From an uncultured Alphaproteobacteria bacterium (GTDB taxonomy: Bacteria > Pseudomonadota > Alphaproteobacteria > Rhizobiales > Rhizobiaceae): a stretch of DNA of 61,442 nt. Positions 1 to 9,051 of the stretch are shown one piece after another. The position numbers were made by a program, and so were the translations under genes. Every line of letters begins with the position of its first letter. The stretch's first letter is position 1. The notes beneath the pieces were generated by a model. The model did no database searches and was not told the DNA's origin. It saw only the letters and a list, made by a program, of their open reading frames with translations. The stretch covers positions 2,381-63,822 of the forward strand of contig CAKMZB010000005.1 in the NCBI GenBank assembly GCA_929200315.1, in the 5' to 3' direction.

Positions 1-99
1 AAGCGCTTCCGCGGCCATCTCGGCAAACAGAACGACAAGAAAATCGCGTACGTGACCCTGGCAGAAGGCCAGGCGATCGACGTGACGACGGGGCTGTAG
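1..99 (+). CDS. rplW: 50S ribosomal protein L23, 3' end only
   Basis: The window opens inside this gene. Reading from base 1 gives the last 32 residues, beginning KRFRGHLGK and ending TTGL before TAG. The RGxxG...VTLAEGQ pattern is the L23 C-terminal tail that packs on 23S rRNA near the peptide exit tunnel. It lies 4 nt upstream of rplB, the normal S10-operon order (L23 then L2). Only the tail is visible, so start and length cannot be judged. Confidence 0.9.
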   Translation, partial: KRFRGHLGKQNDKKIAYVTLAEGQAIDVTTGL

Positions 100-103
100 A
101 ACC

Positions 104-937
104 ATGGCACTGAAAAAGTTCAATCCGATTACACCTGGCACACGCCAGTTGGTGATCGTCGCCCGTGACGGGCTTTGGAAAGGCAAACCGGTCAAAACTT
201 TGACCGAGGGTCTGTCCAAATCCGGCGGCCGCAACAACGTTGGCCGTCTGACGTCCCGCGGTATCGGTGGTGGCCATAAACGCTCCTACCGTCTGGTGGA
301 TTTCAAGCGCAACAAGGTCGATGTCGAAGGCACGGTCGAGCGTCTTGAATATGATCCCAACCGCACGGCTTTCATCGCGCTGATTAAATATTCAGACGGT
401 GAGCTGGCCTATATCCTGGCGCCGCAGCGTCTGGGTGAGGGAGACAAGGTTATCTCGGCAGCTTCCGCTGACGTGAAGCCCGGCAATTGCATGCCGCTTT
501 CCGCCGTTCCGGTCGGCACCATCATCCACAATGTGGAGATGAAGCCGGGCAAGGGCGGCCAGATCGCACGCTCCGCCGGCGCCTATGCTCAGCTGGTCGG
601 TCGCGATGGTGTTTATGCCATCCTGCGTCTCAACTCCGGCGAGCAGCGCCTGATCCACGGAACCTGCAAAGCCACCATCGGTGCTGTGTCCAATCCGGAC
701 AATTCCAACACCAATATGGGTAAAGCTGGCCGCAATCGTTGGTACGGCAACCGCCCGAAAGTGCGTGGTGTCGCCATGAACCCGATCGACCACCCGCACG
801 GTGGTGGTGAAGGTCGCACCTCCGGTGGTCGTCATCCGGTTACGCCTTGGGGCAAGCCCACCAAGGGCAAACGCACGCGCTCCAACAAGACGACCGACAA
901 ATTCATCATGCGCTCGCGCCACCAGCGCAAGAAATAG
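104..937 (+). CDS. rplB: 50S ribosomal protein L2
   Basis: L2 (277 aa) binds 23S rRNA and helps subunit association and peptidyl-transferase centre assembly. The N-terminal [15 protein letters not shown] and the C-terminal [12 protein letters not shown] segment, which carries the conserved functional histidine, are both present. Length is normal for bacterial L2. It starts with ATG 4 nt after the rplW stop and is followed by rpsS after 12 nt, the standard S10 order. Confidence 0.98.
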   Translation: MALKKFNPITPGTRQLVIVARDGLWKGKPVKTLTEGLSKSGGRNNVGRLTSRGIGGGHKRSYRLVDFKRNKVDVEGTVERLEYDPNRTAFIALIKYSDGELAYILAPQRLGEGDKVISAASADVKPGNCMPLSAVPVGTIIHNVEMKPGKGGQIARSAGAYAQLVGRDGVYAILRLNSGEQRLIHGTCKATIGAVSNPDNSNTNMGKAGRNRWYGNRPKVRGVAMNPIDHPHGGGEGRTSGGRHPVTPWGKPTKGKRTRSNKTTDKFIMRSRHQRKK

Positions 938-949
938 GGATTACCACCA

Positions 950-1228
950 GTGTCACGTTCTACCTGGAAAGGCCCCTTCGTTGATGGCTACCTTCTCAAG
1001 AAGGCAGCCACAGTTCGCGAAGGCGGTCGTAGTGAAGTCATCAAGACCTGGAGCCGCCGCTCCACGATTATGCCCCAATTCATTGGGCTGACCTTCGGCG
1101 TCTACAACGGTCAAAAACACATCCCCGTCAACGTGTCGGAAGACATGGTCGGCCACAAGTTCGGTGAGTTTTCGCCCACACGAACCTATTACGGCCACGG
1201 CGCGGACAAGAAGGCCAAGAGGAACTAA
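950..1228 (+). CDS. rpsS: 30S ribosomal protein S19
   Basis: S19 (92 aa) sits in the 30S head and contacts S13 and the A-site finger. The product begins with an SRSTWKGPF stretch and ends in the basic AKRN tail, both typical of S19. The start is GTG at 950, because no ATG gives the conserved N-terminus. It lies 12 nt after rplB and 3 nt before rplV, so translation of the three is probably linked. Confidence 0.97.
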   Translation: MSRSTWKGPFVDGYLLKKAATVREGGRSEVIKTWSRRSTIMPQFIGLTFGVYNGQKHIPVNVSEDMVGHKFGEFSPTRTYYGHGADKKAKRN

Positions 1229-1231
1229 GTC

Positions 1232-1618
1232 ATGGGCAAGCCCAAACTCGAACGTCAATTGGCCGACAACGAAGCCATGGCACAGCACCGCATGATCAAA
1301 GTTTCAGCACAGAAGTTGAACCTCGTGGCTCAGCTGATCCGCGGTAAGTCCGCTGCAACTGCACTCAACGATCTGGAATTTTCCCGCAAGCGCATTGCCG
1401 GCACAGTTCGAAAGTGCCTCCAGTCCGCCATTGCCAATGCAGAAAACAACCACGACCTGGATGTCGATTCCCTTGTGGTGAAGGAGGCCTATGTCGGCCA
1501 ATCCATCGTCATGAAACGTTTCATGGCGCGTGGTCGCGGCAAGGCTTCGCGGATTCAGAAACCGTTTTCACACCTCACGATCATCGTGAAGGAAGCCGAC
1601 CAAGAGGAGGCCGCATAA
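1232..1618 (+). CDS. rplV: 50S ribosomal protein L22
   Basis: L22 (128 aa) contacts all 23S rRNA domains; its beta-hairpin lines the exit tunnel. Motifs seen are [17 protein letters not shown] near residue 23 and the hairpin segment [14 protein letters not shown] followed by HLTIIVKE. It has a slightly longer N-terminus than the E. coli protein (about 15 extra residues), as is common in Alphaproteobacteria. Its TAA stop shares one base with the rpsC ATG, so the two are translationally coupled. Confidence 0.97.
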   Translation: MGKPKLERQLADNEAMAQHRMIKVSAQKLNLVAQLIRGKSAATALNDLEFSRKRIAGTVRKCLQSAIANAENNHDLDVDSLVVKEAYVGQSIVMKRFMARGRGKASRIQKPFSHLTIIVKEADQEEAA

Positions 1619-2328
1619 TGGGCCAAAAGATCAATCCGATCGGTTTCCGCCTCGGCGTCAACCGCACGTGGGATTCGCGTTGGTTCGCAACCGGTGACGA
1701 TTATTCCAAGCATCTTCATGAGGATCTGGCGATCCGTTCTTACGTTGAGAAAGAGCTGAAAGCTGCGTCTGTCTCCAAGGTTGTTATCGAACGCCCGCAC
1801 CGTAAATGCCGTGTGACGATCCATTCCGGTCGCCCCGGTCTGATCATCGGCAAAAAAGGCGCGGACATCGAGAAGCTGAAGCGTAAGCTTCAGACGATGA
1901 CTGAGGCAGAGGTGTCGCTGAACATCGTTGAGATCCGCAAGCCGGAAATCGACGCAACCATCGTTGCCCAGTCCATCGCCCAACAGCTGGAACGCCGTGT
2001 GGCTTTCCGTCGGGCCATGAAGCGCTCGGTCCAGTCTGCCATTCGTTTGGGTGCCGGTGGCATCCGCATCAATTGCGGTGGTCGTCTTGGCGGCGCCGAG
2101 ATTGCCCGCATGGAATGGTACCGCGAAGGCCGTGTGCCGTTGCACACGTTGCGTGCAGATATCGACTACGGCACGGCTGAAGCAGAAACCGCTTACGGTA
2201 TCTGTGGCGTGAAAGTATGGATCTTCAAAGGTGAAATCCTTGAACATGATCCCATGGCTCATGACCGCAAGAACACTGAAGCCCAGGAATCCGGTGGCGG
2301 CGGTGGCCGCAGACCTCCGCGCAACTAA
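1618..2328 (+). CDS. rpsC: 30S ribosomal protein S3
   Basis: S3 (236 aa) forms part of the mRNA entry tunnel of the 30S subunit. The frame is open further upstream, but ATG at 1618 gives the conserved [13 protein letters not shown] start and overlaps the rplV stop by one base, so this start was chosen. The type II KH motif [15 protein letters not shown] is near residue 80, and the C-terminal S3 domain follows. The protein ends in a glycine-rich tail ([12 protein letters not shown]). The stop codon lies in the loop of a hairpin. Confidence 0.97.
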   Translation: MGQKINPIGFRLGVNRTWDSRWFATGDDYSKHLHEDLAIRSYVEKELKAASVSKVVIERPHRKCRVTIHSGRPGLIIGKKGADIEKLKRKLQTMTEAEVSLNIVEIRKPEIDATIVAQSIAQQLERRVAFRRAMKRSVQSAIRLGAGGIRINCGGRLGGAEIARMEWYREGRVPLHTLRADIDYGTAEAETAYGICGVKVWIFKGEILEHDPMAHDRKNTEAQESGGGGGRRPPRN

Positions 2329-2371
2329 GCGCGGAACGAGATTGGCCGCCGCGCAACTAGGCGCGGTGCGA
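2317..2371 (+). repeat. Twin hairpins at and after the rpsC stop
   Basis: Two 23-nt direct copies (2317-2339 and 2349-2371) match at 20 of 23 positions. Each folds as CCGCGC - 6-nt loop - GCGCGG. In the first copy the loop AACTAA holds the rpsC stop; in the second it is AACTAG. No T-run follows, so these are not classic terminators. They may protect or process the mRNA between rpsC and rplP. The duplication is seen directly; the role is inference. Confidence 0.75.
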
Positions 2372-2389
2372 AAGGAATAGAGTAAGACA

Positions 2390-2803
2390 ATGCTGCAACC
2401 GAAACGCACCAAGTTCCGCAAGGCGCACAAAGGCCGTATCCACGGCAACGCCAAGGGTGGAACGTCCTTGACATTTGGGTCCTACGGGCTCAAAGCGCTC
2501 GAACCCGACCGGGTCAACGCTCGCCAGATCGAGGCGGCCCGCCGTGCCATTACACGTCAGATGAAGCGACAGGGTCGCGTGTGGATCCGGATTTTTCCGG
2601 ACCTGCCGATCTCGTCCAAGCCGACTGAAGTGCGCATGGGTAAAGGTAAGGGCGCGCCCGAATATTGGGCAGCCCGCGTGGCCCCCGGCCGCATCATGTT
2701 TGAGATTGATGGCGTTTCCGAGCCAATTGCCCGTGAAGCTCTTCGTCTTGGAGCCATGAAGCTGTCGGTGAAGACGAAAGTTATTCAGCGCATCGGCGAG
2801 TAA
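2390..2803 (+). CDS. rplP: 50S ribosomal protein L16
   Basis: L16 (137 aa) organises the A-site tRNA region of the large subunit. The [16 protein letters not shown] start, [19 protein letters not shown] and the [11 protein letters not shown] segment are hallmark L16 motifs, and the length is standard. It follows rpsC after 61 nt that carry two tandem hairpins. A 134-nt gap, unusually long for this operon, separates it from rpmC. Confidence 0.97.
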   Translation: MLQPKRTKFRKAHKGRIHGNAKGGTSLTFGSYGLKALEPDRVNARQIEAARRAITRQMKRQGRVWIRIFPDLPISSKPTEVRMGKGKGAPEYWAARVAPGRIMFEIDGVSEPIAREALRLGAMKLSVKTKVIQRIGE

Positions 2804-2937
2804 TCCCCGGTTCGCATAGAGTTTTTGAAGAACACGCCTTGGCCACTTTTCAGGGGCAGGGGCGTGCGACGCCGTACTAACTGGCCGCCATCGCGCAAAC
2901 AGGTGCGTGCTGCGGTTAAGAGGAAAGGACGAGAGGC
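2804..2937 (+). other. Long rplP-rpmC gap with alternative hairpins
   Basis: Most S10 operons leave almost no space between L16 and L29; here there are 134 nt without a convincing ORF. CACGCC (2833-2838) can pair with GGCGTG (2861-2866), while GGCGT (2861-2865) can pair instead with ACGCC (2869-2873). The two structures exclude each other. A clear ribosome site AGAGGAAAGGA lies just before rpmC. A regulatory or processing role is only a suggestion. Confidence 0.4.
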
Positions 2938-3153
2938 ATGAAGCCCTCCGACATTCGCGCCATGAGCGCGGACCAGATGAAAGATGAATTGGTCAAGCTG
3001 AAGAAAGAGCAGTTCAACCTGCGCTTCCAGCGAGCAACCGGTCAGCTTGAAAACACCGCCCGCATGCGCCAGCTGCGTCGCGATATCGCCCGCATCCAGA
3101 CCATTTCCCGCCAGCAACCGGCTGATGCCGTCACTGCTGCGTCGGGCGCATAA
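2938..3153 (+). CDS. rpmC: 50S ribosomal protein L29
   Basis: L29 (71 aa) is a small helical protein at the tunnel exit, a docking point for trigger factor and SRP. The two-helix pattern [18 protein letters not shown]...[17 protein letters not shown]...IARIQT fits the family well. A short Ala/Thr-rich tail extends the C-terminus. It is followed after 9 nt by rpsQ. Confidence 0.95.
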   Translation: MKPSDIRAMSADQMKDELVKLKKEQFNLRFQRATGQLENTARMRQLRRDIARIQTISRQQPADAVTAASGA

Positions 3154-3162
3154 GGATCTCCC

Positions 3163-3393
3163 ATGCCCAAACGCATTCTCCAGGGCACCGTGGTGTCCGA
3201 CAAGAACGACAAAACCGTCGTGGTGAAGGTGGAGCGTCGCTTCACACACCCGCTGTTTAAGAAAACCGTGCGCCGCTCCAAGAACTATAAAGCGCATGAT
3301 GAAGCTAACGCGAAGAAGGTGGGTGACATGGTCTCCATCGAGGAAACGCGGCCTATCTCGAAGGACAAATGCTGGAAGGTGATTGAGGCGTAA
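3163..3393 (+). CDS. rpsQ: 30S ribosomal protein S17
   Basis: S17 (76 aa) is a primary 16S rRNA binder with an OB fold. [21 protein letters not shown], the [19 protein letters not shown] loop and the terminal [13 protein letters not shown] segment are diagnostic. Its length is near the E. coli protein. It sits between rpmC and rplN as expected; 72 nt separate it from rplN. Confidence 0.97.
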   Translation: MPKRILQGTVVSDKNDKTVVVKVERRFTHPLFKKTVRRSKNYKAHDEANAKKVGDMVSIEETRPISKDKCWKVIEA

Positions 3394-3465
3394 ATCTCAT
3401 CATCAAATTCCACAGTCCAACTTAACGGGCAGCTCAAGCTGCCGCTGAAGTGAAAGAATGAACCA

Positions 3466-3834
3466 ATGATTCAGATGCAGTCCAACCTGGACGTTGCCGA
3501 CAATTCCGGCGCGCGCCGTGTCATGTGCATCAAGGTGCTGGGCGGCTCGAAGCGCAAATACGCTTCGGTCGGCGACGTGATCGTCGTTTCCGTGAAGGAA
3601 GCCATTCCCCGCGGTCGCGTGAAAAAGGGCGACGTTGCCAAGGCTGTTGTTGTTCGCACCGCCAAGGACATCCAGCGTGCCGATGGCTCCGTCATCCGTT
3701 TTGACACCAATGCTGCCGTGCTGGTGGACGGTAAGTCCGAGCCGATTGGTACCCGTATCTTCGGCCCTGTGCCGCGCGAGCTGCGCGCCAAGCGCCACAT
3801 GAAGATCATCTCCCTTGCACCGGAAGTTCTGTAG
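3466..3834 (+). CDS. rplN: 50S ribosomal protein L14
   Basis: L14 (122 aa, the canonical length) forms an inter-subunit bridge and is the docking site for the silencing factor Rsf[28 protein letters not shown] and the C-terminal [10 protein letters not shown]...ISLAPEVL are textbook L14. ATG at 3466 is preceded by a 72-nt spacer, and rplX begins 36 nt after the stop. Confidence 0.98.
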   Translation: MIQMQSNLDVADNSGARRVMCIKVLGGSKRKYASVGDVIVVSVKEAIPRGRVKKGDVAKAVVVRTAKDIQRADGSVIRFDTNAAVLVDGKSEPIGTRIFGPVPRELRAKRHMKIISLAPEVL

Positions 3835-3870
3835 GGGGTTGCCCCAGCGGAGCGGAAAGACAGAGAAGTT

Positions 3871-4182
3871 ATGAACAAGATAAAAAAAGGCGACACCGTT
3901 GTCGTACTGACCGGTAAGGACAAGGGCCGCAGCGGCACCGTTCTCCAGATGGTCACCAAAACCGATCGCGCCGTGGTCCAGGGAATCAACCTGGTCAAGC
4001 GCCACACCAAGCAGAGCCAGACCTCCGAAGGCGGTATTGTCGCCAAGGAAGCCTCCATTCACCTTTCCAACCTCGCCCTCGCCGGCAAGGACGGAAAGGC
4101 GGCCAAGGTTGGCATCCGCACCAATGACGATGGCAAGCGCGTGCGCTTCGACAAAAAATCCGGAGAGCTAATCGATGGCTGA
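3871..4182 (+). CDS. rplX: 50S ribosomal protein L24
   Basis: L24 (103 aa) initiates 50S assembly. The KOW motif [21 protein letters not shown] is at residues 7-27 and is followed by the basic [11 protein letters not shown] segment, as in all bacterial L24. Its last 8 nt overlap the start of rplE, which suggests tight translational coupling of the two 50S assembly proteins. Confidence 0.97.
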   Translation: MNKIKKGDTVVVLTGKDKGRSGTVLQMVTKTDRAVVQGINLVKRHTKQSQTSEGGIVAKEASIHLSNLALAGKDGKAAKVGIRTNDDGKRVRFDKKSGELIDG

Positions 4183-4762
4183 GGCAAACACCACGCCGCG
4201 CATGAGGCGGCTCTATGACGATCAAGTCAAAAGCGTGATGCAGGAGAAGTTCGGTTACTCGAACGCCATGCAGATGCCGAAGGTCGACAAGATCGTAATC
4301 AATATGGGCGTTGGTGAATCCACCGCCGATTCCAAGAAGGCAGCCAGTGCCGCCGGTGATCTTTCACTGATCGCTGGTCAGAAAGCTGTCGTCACCAAGG
4401 CCAAAAAGTCCATTGCTGGCTTCAAGGTGCGTGAAGACATGCCGCTTGGTGCCAAAGTTACGCTGCGTGGCACGCAGATGTACGAATTTCTCGACCGTCT
4501 CATCACCATCGCGCTGCCGCGCGTGCGTGACTTCCGCGGTCTCAACCCCAAGAGCTTTGACGGCCGTGGCAACTTCGCCATGGGTCTGAAAGAGCACATC
4601 GTTTTCCCAGAGATCAATTACGACAAAGTCGATCAGATCTGGGGCATGGACGTCATCGTCTGCACGACGGCGAACACGGATGAGGAAGCACGCGAATTGC
4701 TGCGCGCTTTCAACTTCCCGTTCCCCGCTCCCAAGGAACAGCAGTCCAAAGAGGCTGCCTGA
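4175..4762 (+). CDS. rplE: 50S ribosomal protein L5
   Basis: L5 (195 aa) binds 5S rRNA and contacts P-site t[18 protein letters not shown], the GAKVTLRG and [22 protein letters not shown] segments and the terminal [13 protein letters not shown] identify it. It carries about 15 more residues than E. coli L5, split between an N-terminal leader and a Lys/Gln tail. It starts 8 nt inside rplX. A hairpin lies in the 66-nt gap before rpsN. Confidence 0.97.
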   Translation: MAEANTTPRMRRLYDDQVKSVMQEKFGYSNAMQMPKVDKIVINMGVGESTADSKKAASAAGDLSLIAGQKAVVTKAKKSIAGFKVREDMPLGAKVTLRGTQMYEFLDRLITIALPRVRDFRGLNPKSFDGRGNFAMGLKEHIVFPEINYDKVDQIWGMDVIVCTTANTDEEARELLRAFNFPFPAPKEQQSKEAA

Positions 4763-4773
4763 TCTAAGGCCAA

Positions 4774-4796
4774 GCGGGAAGGGCAATGGTGCCCGC
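4774..4796 (+). other. Hairpin in the rplE-rpsN gap
   Basis: GCGGG (4774-4778) can pair with CCCGC (4792-4796), or alternatively GGGC (4781-4784) with GCCC (4791-4794). No T-run follows. It is one of several GC-rich hairpins in the gaps of this ribosomal operon. Confidence 0.4.
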
Positions 4797-4828
4797 CGTA
4801 ACGACAGACGTATCGAAAGGACGAACCT

Positions 4829-5134
4829 ATGGCCAAAGTGAGTGCCATCGAGAACAACAACAAGAAGCGCAAGCTGGTGAAGAAATACGCCAGCAAGCGC
4901 GCTGAGCTGAAGGCGATTATCTCTGATCGCTCTTTGCCGATTGAAGAGCGCTTCAAAGCGCAACTCGCAATTGCTGAGCTGCCGCGCAACAGCGCAAAAA
5001 TCCGGGTCCGCAACCGCTGTGGCGTCTCTGGCCGTCCACGCGGCGTTTACCGCAAGATGGGCTTGTCGCGTATCGCGCTTCGTGAGCTCGGCAACCAGGG
5101 TCAGATCCCCGGTCTTGTGAAATCAAGCTGGTAA
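4829..5134 (+). CDS. rpsN: 30S ribosomal protein S14 (long, zinc-free type)
   Basis: S14 (101 aa) is a 30S head protein. The 101-residue length and the absence of the paired CxxC motifs mark the zinc-independent form (one Cys only, in [11 protein letters not shown]). The C-terminal [24 protein letters not shown] is standard. It has its own clear ribosome site (GAAAGGACGA) and is followed by rpsH after 12 nt. Confidence 0.97.
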   Translation: MAKVSAIENNNKKRKLVKKYASKRAELKAIISDRSLPIEERFKAQLAIAELPRNSAKIRVRNRCGVSGRPRGVYRKMGLSRIALRELGNQGQIPGLVKSSW

Positions 5135-5146
5135 GGGAGCGCACAG

Positions 5147-5545
5147 ATGTCCATGAACGATCCAGTCGGTGACATGCTCACCCGTATCCGCAACGGCCTG
5201 ATGCGCGGCAAGTCGAAGGTTTCGACCCCTGCATCCAAGCTGCGCGCAAACGTCCTCGATGTGCTTCAGACCGAAGGTTACATCCGCGGCTATTCCCGCG
5301 TCGATTATGATAACGGCAAGGCCGATATCGAAATCGAGCTGAAATATTTCGATGAAGCGCCGGTGATCCGTGAGATCACTCGTGTGTCGAAGCCTGGTCG
5401 CCGGGTCTATTCCTCCGTGAAGAACCTGCCGCGCGTTGCCAACGGTCTTGGTATCTCCATCCTCTCCACGCCCAAAGGTGTGATGGCGGATCACGATGCA
5501 CGCGATCAGAATGTCGGCGGCGAAGTTCTCTGCCAGATTTTCTGA
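5147..5545 (+). CDS. rpsH: 30S ribosomal protein S8
   Basis: S8 (132 aa) binds helix 21 of 16S rRNA and in E. coli represses the spc operon by binding a similar fold in its own m[18 protein letters not shown] at the start and [14 protein letters not shown]...GGEVLCQIF at the end are diagnostic. I did not find an obvious S8-binding helix near rplE by eye. 82 nt separate it from rplF. Confidence 0.97.
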   Translation: MSMNDPVGDMLTRIRNGLMRGKSKVSTPASKLRANVLDVLQTEGYIRGYSRVDYDNGKADIEIELKYFDEAPVIREITRVSKPGRRVYSSVKNLPRVANGLGISILSTPKGVMADHDARDQNVGGEVLCQIF

Positions 5546-5627
5546 TCCGGCAGATCATTAACTGAAACAATCCGGGTGGCCTGCTTTTTGGAGGCAATGC
5601 TGCCCAAATGGAACGAGCGAGAACATT

Positions 5628-6161
5628 ATGTCACGCATCGGTAAGAAACCGGTTTCGGTCCCCGAAGGGGTTACGGCAACCGTGGACGGCCAGACCGTCA
5701 CCGCAAAAGGCCCCAAGGGCGAGCTGAAATTCGTTGTCAACAACGAAGTTTTGGTGAAGATGGAAGATGGTCACGTGTCCGTCGATCCGATTAACCAGAC
5801 CAAGAATGCGCGCAGCCAGTGGGGCATGTCCCGCACGATGATTGAAAACATCTTCACGGGTGTGAAGGATGGCTTTGAGAAAAAGCTTGAGATCAACGGC
5901 GTTGGCTATCGTGCCGCTATGCAAGGCAACAAGCTGCAGCTGGCTCTCGGCTTCTCCCACGACGTGGTCTACACGCCGCCGGAAGGTGTCACCATTGCTT
6001 GCCCTAAGCCGACCGAAATCACGATCACCGGCCACGACAAGCAGGTTGTTGGTCAGGCTGCCGCCGAAATCCGCGCCTACCGTCCTCCGGAACCCTACAA
6101 GGGCAAGGGTGTGAAATACGCGGACGAGACGATCTTCCGTAAAGAAGGGAAGAAGAAGTAA
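5628..6161 (+). CDS. rplF: 50S ribosomal protein L6
   Basis: L6 (177 aa) lies near the sarcin-ricin loop and the GTPase centre. [15 protein letters not shown] and the C-terminal [19 protein letters not shown] are highly conserved L6 motifs. Length is normal and the two-repeat L6 fold is intact. The stop is one base from the rplR start region (6163), so L6 and L18 are coupled. Confidence 0.98.
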   Translation: MSRIGKKPVSVPEGVTATVDGQTVTAKGPKGELKFVVNNEVLVKMEDGHVSVDPINQTKNARSQWGMSRTMIENIFTGVKDGFEKKLEINGVGYRAAMQGNKLQLALGFSHDVVYTPPEGVTIACPKPTEITITGHDKQVVGQAAAEIRAYRPPEPYKGKGVKYADETIFRKEGKKK

Positions 6162-6162
6162 G

Positions 6163-6519
6163 ATGGCCAAGCTTAACACAAAAGAGCGCCGCGCCGCTCG
6201 CGTTCGCCGTAGCCTGAAGAAGGTTGCAAACGGCCGCCCCCGGCTGTCCGTCCACCGCTCCAACACCAACATCTATGCCCAGGTGATCGATGATGTTGCT
6301 GGCAACACGCTGGCTGCTGCATCCACGCTGGAAAAAGACGTTGTGACCAAGGGCAAAGGCGGCAACGTCGCCGCCGCGGAAGCCGTTGGCAAACTGATCG
6401 CCGAGCGTGCATCGAAAGCTGGTGTTGAAGACGTTGTCTTCGATCGCGGTTCGTTTCTCTATCACGGCCGCGTCAAGGCGCTGGCTGACGCCGCCCGAGA
6501 GGGCGGACTGAAGTTCTAG
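6163..6519 (+). CDS. rplR: 50S ribosomal protein L18
   Basis: L18 (118 aa) binds 5S rRNA with L5. [18 protein letters not shown] near the N-terminus and [26 protein letters not shown] at the end define the family. The basic [15 protein letters not shown]-terminus is the rRNA-binding part. It begins directly after rplF. A strong GC hairpin is in the 77-nt gap to rpsE. Confidence 0.98.
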   Translation: MAKLNTKERRAARVRRSLKKVANGRPRLSVHRSNTNIYAQVIDDVAGNTLAAASTLEKDVVTKGKGGNVAAAEAVGKLIAERASKAGVEDVVFDRGSFLYHGRVKALADAAREGGLKF

Positions 6520-6539
6520 TTAATAGGCTTCATTCACTG

Positions 6540-6557
6540 CCGGGCCCACGGGCCCGG
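6540..6557 (+). other. Strong GC hairpin between rplR and rpsE
   Basis: CCGGGCCC (6540-6547) and GGGCCCGG (6550-6557) are a perfect inverted repeat; sterically it folds as a 7-bp stem with a CACG loop. No T-run follows, so it is more likely an RNA processing or stability element than a terminator. It shares the GGGCCC core with hairpins near 7880, 9000 and 11700. Confidence 0.65.
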
Positions 6558-6596
6558 TGAACTTTCGTGCTCCGGAAAAAAACAAGGAAATAGGAC

Positions 6597-7160
6597 ATGG
6601 CACGAGGACCCCAGGGCGGACGCGACAATCGCCGCCGCGAGGAAGAAGATGACGGCTTCACAGACAAGCTCGTCCACATCAACCGTGTTGCCAAAGTGGT
6701 GAAGGGCGGCCGTCGTTTTGGCTTTGCTGCTCTCGTCGTTGTTGGCGACCAAAAAGGCCGCGTTGGCTTCGGTCGCGGCAAGGCACGTGAAGTGCCCGAG
6801 GCGATCCGCAAGGCTTCTGAAGCCGCTAAACGCGATCTGATCTTCGTGCCGCTGCGCGATGGCCGCACACTCCATCATGACGTGAAGGGCCGCCACGGCG
6901 CTGGTAAAGTAATCCTGCGTTCAGCACCTCCCGGAACCGGTATCATTGCTGGTGGTCCGATGCGTGCTGTCTTTGAAACCGTCGGTATGTCCGACGTGGT
7001 TGCAAAGTCGCTCGGCTCGTCCAACCCCTACAACATGGTTCGCGCCACGTTCGATGCGCTCAAGCGCCAGATGCACCCCAAGGACATCGCGTCCCAGCGT
7101 GGTCTGAAGCTTGCAACGCTTCAGGAGCGTCGTCGCGATCTGATTGGCGAAGAGGTCTAA
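6597..7160 (+). CDS. rpsE: 30S ribosomal protein S5
   Basis: S5 (187 aa) lines the mRNA entry channel and affects decoding accuracy. The dsRBD-like fold is seen in [19 protein letters not shown] and [15 protein letters not shown]; the C-terminal part has [13 protein letters not shown] and [14 protein letters not shown]. An acidic N-terminal extension (RRREEEDDG) is common in this class. rpmD follows after 4 nt. Confidence 0.98.
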   Translation: MARGPQGGRDNRRREEEDDGFTDKLVHINRVAKVVKGGRRFGFAALVVVGDQKGRVGFGRGKAREVPEAIRKASEAAKRDLIFVPLRDGRTLHHDVKGRHGAGKVILRSAPPGTGIIAGGPMRAVFETVGMSDVVAKSLGSSNPYNMVRATFDALKRQMHPKDIASQRGLKLATLQERRRDLIGEEV

Positions 7161-7164
7161 GACC

Positions 7165-7356
7165 ATGGCTGCCAAGAAAACCGTCACGGTGGAGCAGATC
7201 GGTTCGCCCCTGCGCCGCCCCAAAGATCAGAAACAGACCCTCGTCGGTCTGGGCCTGAACAAGATGAACCGCCGCCGCACGCTGGAGGATACTCCTTCCG
7301 TGCGTGGCATGATCCGGAAGGTTTCGCACCTCGTCCGGGTCGTGGACGAAGGTTAG
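7165..7356 (+). CDS. rpmD: 50S ribosomal protein L30
   Basis: L30 (63 aa) is a small large-subunit protein. [29 protein letters not shown] and the ending [15 protein letters not shown] are standard. The frame is open to 7144, but that would overlap rpsE; ATG at 7165, 4 nt after the rpsE stop and giving MAAKKTVTV, is the better start. rplO starts 7 nt downstream. Confidence 0.95.
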   Translation: MAAKKTVTVEQIGSPLRRPKDQKQTLVGLGLNKMNRRRTLEDTPSVRGMIRKVSHLVRVVDEG

Positions 7357-7363
7357 TATCGTC

Positions 7364-7852
7364 ATGGATCTCAACAAAATCTCCGACAAGCCAGGCGCAA
7401 CCCACGCGAAAAAACGCGTGGGCCGCGGCATTGGCTCCGGCACCGGCAAAACCGGTGGTCGCGGCGTAAAGGGGCAGAAGTCCCGTTCCGGCGTATCCAT
7501 CAACGGCTTTGAAGGCGGGCAGATGCCGATCTATCGCCGTCTGCCAAAACGTGGCTTCTCCAACGCAATGTTTGCCAAGGATTACAACGAAATCTCCATT
7601 GCGCGCCTCGAAACAGCTGTTGAAGCGGGCAAGCTCGACGCCAAGAAAACCGTCGATGCAGCTGCTCTCGTTGCAGCCGGTGTCATCCGCCGCGAGCGTG
7701 ATGGCGTGCGTGTGCTGGGTGGTTCAGAAGCTAAGAGCAAGTTCAATCTCTCCGTTGCAGGTGCCTCCAAGGGCGCTGTTTCGGCCATCGAGAAGGCCGG
7801 TGGCACCGTCACCGTGCTCGCTCCCGCCAAGGAAGCAGCAGCGGACGCTTAG
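7364..7852 (+). CDS. rplO: 50S ribosomal protein L15
   Basis: L15 (162 aa) is a late-assembly 50S protein. The glycine-rich N-terminus ([26 protein letters not shown] is its signature region) and [18 protein letters not shown] identify it. It is normally followed directly by secY, but here a terminator-like hairpin and an unrelated membrane protein gene come between them. Confidence 0.97.
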   Translation: MDLNKISDKPGATHAKKRVGRGIGSGTGKTGGRGVKGQKSRSGVSINGFEGGQMPIYRRLPKRGFSNAMFAKDYNEISIARLETAVEAGKLDAKKTVDAAALVAAGVIRRERDGVRVLGGSEAKSKFNLSVAGASKGAVSAIEKAGGTVTVLAPAKEAAADA

Positions 7853-7878
7853 ATCGTTGCCTGCTTGAGAAAATTTGG

Positions 7879-7910
7879 AGAGGCCCGGCGCGAAAGTGTT
7901 GGGCCTCTTT
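7879..7910 (+). terminator. Rho-independent terminator after rplO
   Basis: AGAGGCCC (7879-7886) pairs with GGGCCTCT (7901-7908) over a 14-nt loop, followed by TTT. It would end or attenuate the ribosomal transcript before the inserted membrane protein gene. The T-run is short, so partial read-through into secY and adk is plausible. Confidence 0.7.
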
Positions 7911-7956
7911 CCTATGCAATTGCCGTTCCACCCCCGCTACTCTATCGGCTAGCCTC

Positions 7957-8913
7957 ATGACACCTACCGCATATCTTCAGGATCTAGCCGGACGCACCGC
8001 TACCTCTTTCTGGCAGGTGGCGAAGATCATGGTGCCTGCGATGATTTTTGTGCAGGTGGCGGACGCTTATGGCCTCTCAGCAGTGCTGGGTGACCTTCTT
8101 GCCCCCGTCATGGGCCTTGTGGGTTTGCCGGGGGAAGCAGGGCTCGTCTGGGCCATTGCGTTGCTGACGGGCTTTTATGGCGGTGTGGGCGCGCTTGTAG
8201 CGCTGGTCGCGCAAGTGGAGCTCACCGCGCTTCAGCTCAACGTTCTGCTCTCCATGATCCTGTTTGCCCACGCGATCCCGGTTGAGCAATCTATTGTGAA
8301 AGCATCGGGGAGCAGTTTTACGCTCACCTCAGTCATCCGCCTCGTCGTGGCCTTCCTTTTCGGCTTCCTTCTCCATCACATAGGTTCCTTCTTCGGCGCC
8401 CTTGATGAACCTGCCGCCCTCGGCTTGTTGCCACAGACTGAGAGTGGAGGAGGGGTGGTCGCCGCGGCGCGATCCATTGCCGAAACGCTTATTTTCATGG
8501 CCCTCATGTTGCTCTTTCTTCTTGCCGTGCTGGACGGACTGAAGCGTATCGGGATCTTTGATCGCATGACGGCCTTGTTCACGCCGTTTTTCGAACGGAT
8601 CGGCATTGCCCACACCCTCGCACCGCTTGTGGTGATCGGGATGCTGCTTGGCCTCACCTATGGCGGTGGTCTGATTGTGGAGGAATCGCGCAAACGTTCC
8701 TTTACCAAACGCGAGCTTCTTACGCCGCTTGCCGGCCTTTCCATTATCCATGCGCTGATTGAGGACACGCTTGTGGTTCTGGCGCTTGGGGCCGACCTAT
8801 GGATCGTTCTTTTGTGGCGGACGCTCTTTGCGCTTGCAGCAATTGCGGCAATCGCTGCGCTTGTTCGATATTGGCCGCAAAAGGCAATTGCCGAACCTCC
8901 ACACTCTCTCTAA
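7957..8913 (+). CDS. Nucleoside-recognition (Gate) domain membrane protein
   Basis: A 318-aa integral membrane protein with two related halves. Half one (about residues 20-140) has FYGGVGALVALV and LFAHAIPVEQS; half two (about 170-300) has LTYGGGLIVEES and IIHALIEDT. This two-gate layout resembles the Gate family, which includes SpmA/SpmB and the gates of CNT nucleoside transporters. The transported substrate is unknown. It is on the same strand between rplO and secY, behind a terminator, which is not the usual place for such a gene. Family call is by motif only. Confidence 0.7.
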   Translation: MTPTAYLQDLAGRTATSFWQVAKIMVPAMIFVQVADAYGLSAVLGDLLAPVMGLVGLPGEAGLVWAIALLTGFYGGVGALVALVAQVELTALQLNVLLSMILFAHAIPVEQSIVKASGSSFTLTSVIRLVVAFLFGFLLHHIGSFFGALDEPAALGLLPQTESGGGVVAAARSIAETLIFMALMLLFLLAVLDGLKRIGIFDRMTALFTPFFERIGIAHTLAPLVVIGMLLGLTYGGGLIVEESRKRSFTKRELLTPLAGLSIIHALIEDTLVVLALGADLWIVLLWRTLFALAAIAAIAALVRYWPQKAIAEPPHSL

Positions 8914-9051
8914 ACAGGGCAACGACATTTGCGGCGGCCAATGGCCCGTTTGCACGTTTGAAATCCACAGCGCGCGACCCGATATGGGGTCGATCCGGGG
9001 CCCGGGCCTCAAACAGCCGCTCTCGCGCGGGCGGCCATACCGGAGACTTTC
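8914..9051 (+). other. secY upstream region with hairpins
   Basis: This 138-nt gap holds CGACCC (8975-8980) pairing with GGGTCG (8987-8992), then a GGGGCCCGGGCC block (8997-9008), then GCCGC...GGCGGC around 9017-9033. No T-run follows any of them. A weak TTTGCACG lies at about 8948. The region could give secY-adk its own transcript start or tune read-through, but no convincing promoter was found. Confidence 0.35.

Noticed and set aside
1555-2454. 299-aa minus-strand frame across rpsC
   Set aside because: It lies opposite conserved ribosomal protein genes and has no recognisable motif.
5147-5545. S8 feedback site in the spc operon
   Set aside because: Established in E. coli, but no clear copy of the S8-binding helix was found by eye here, so it is not claimed.
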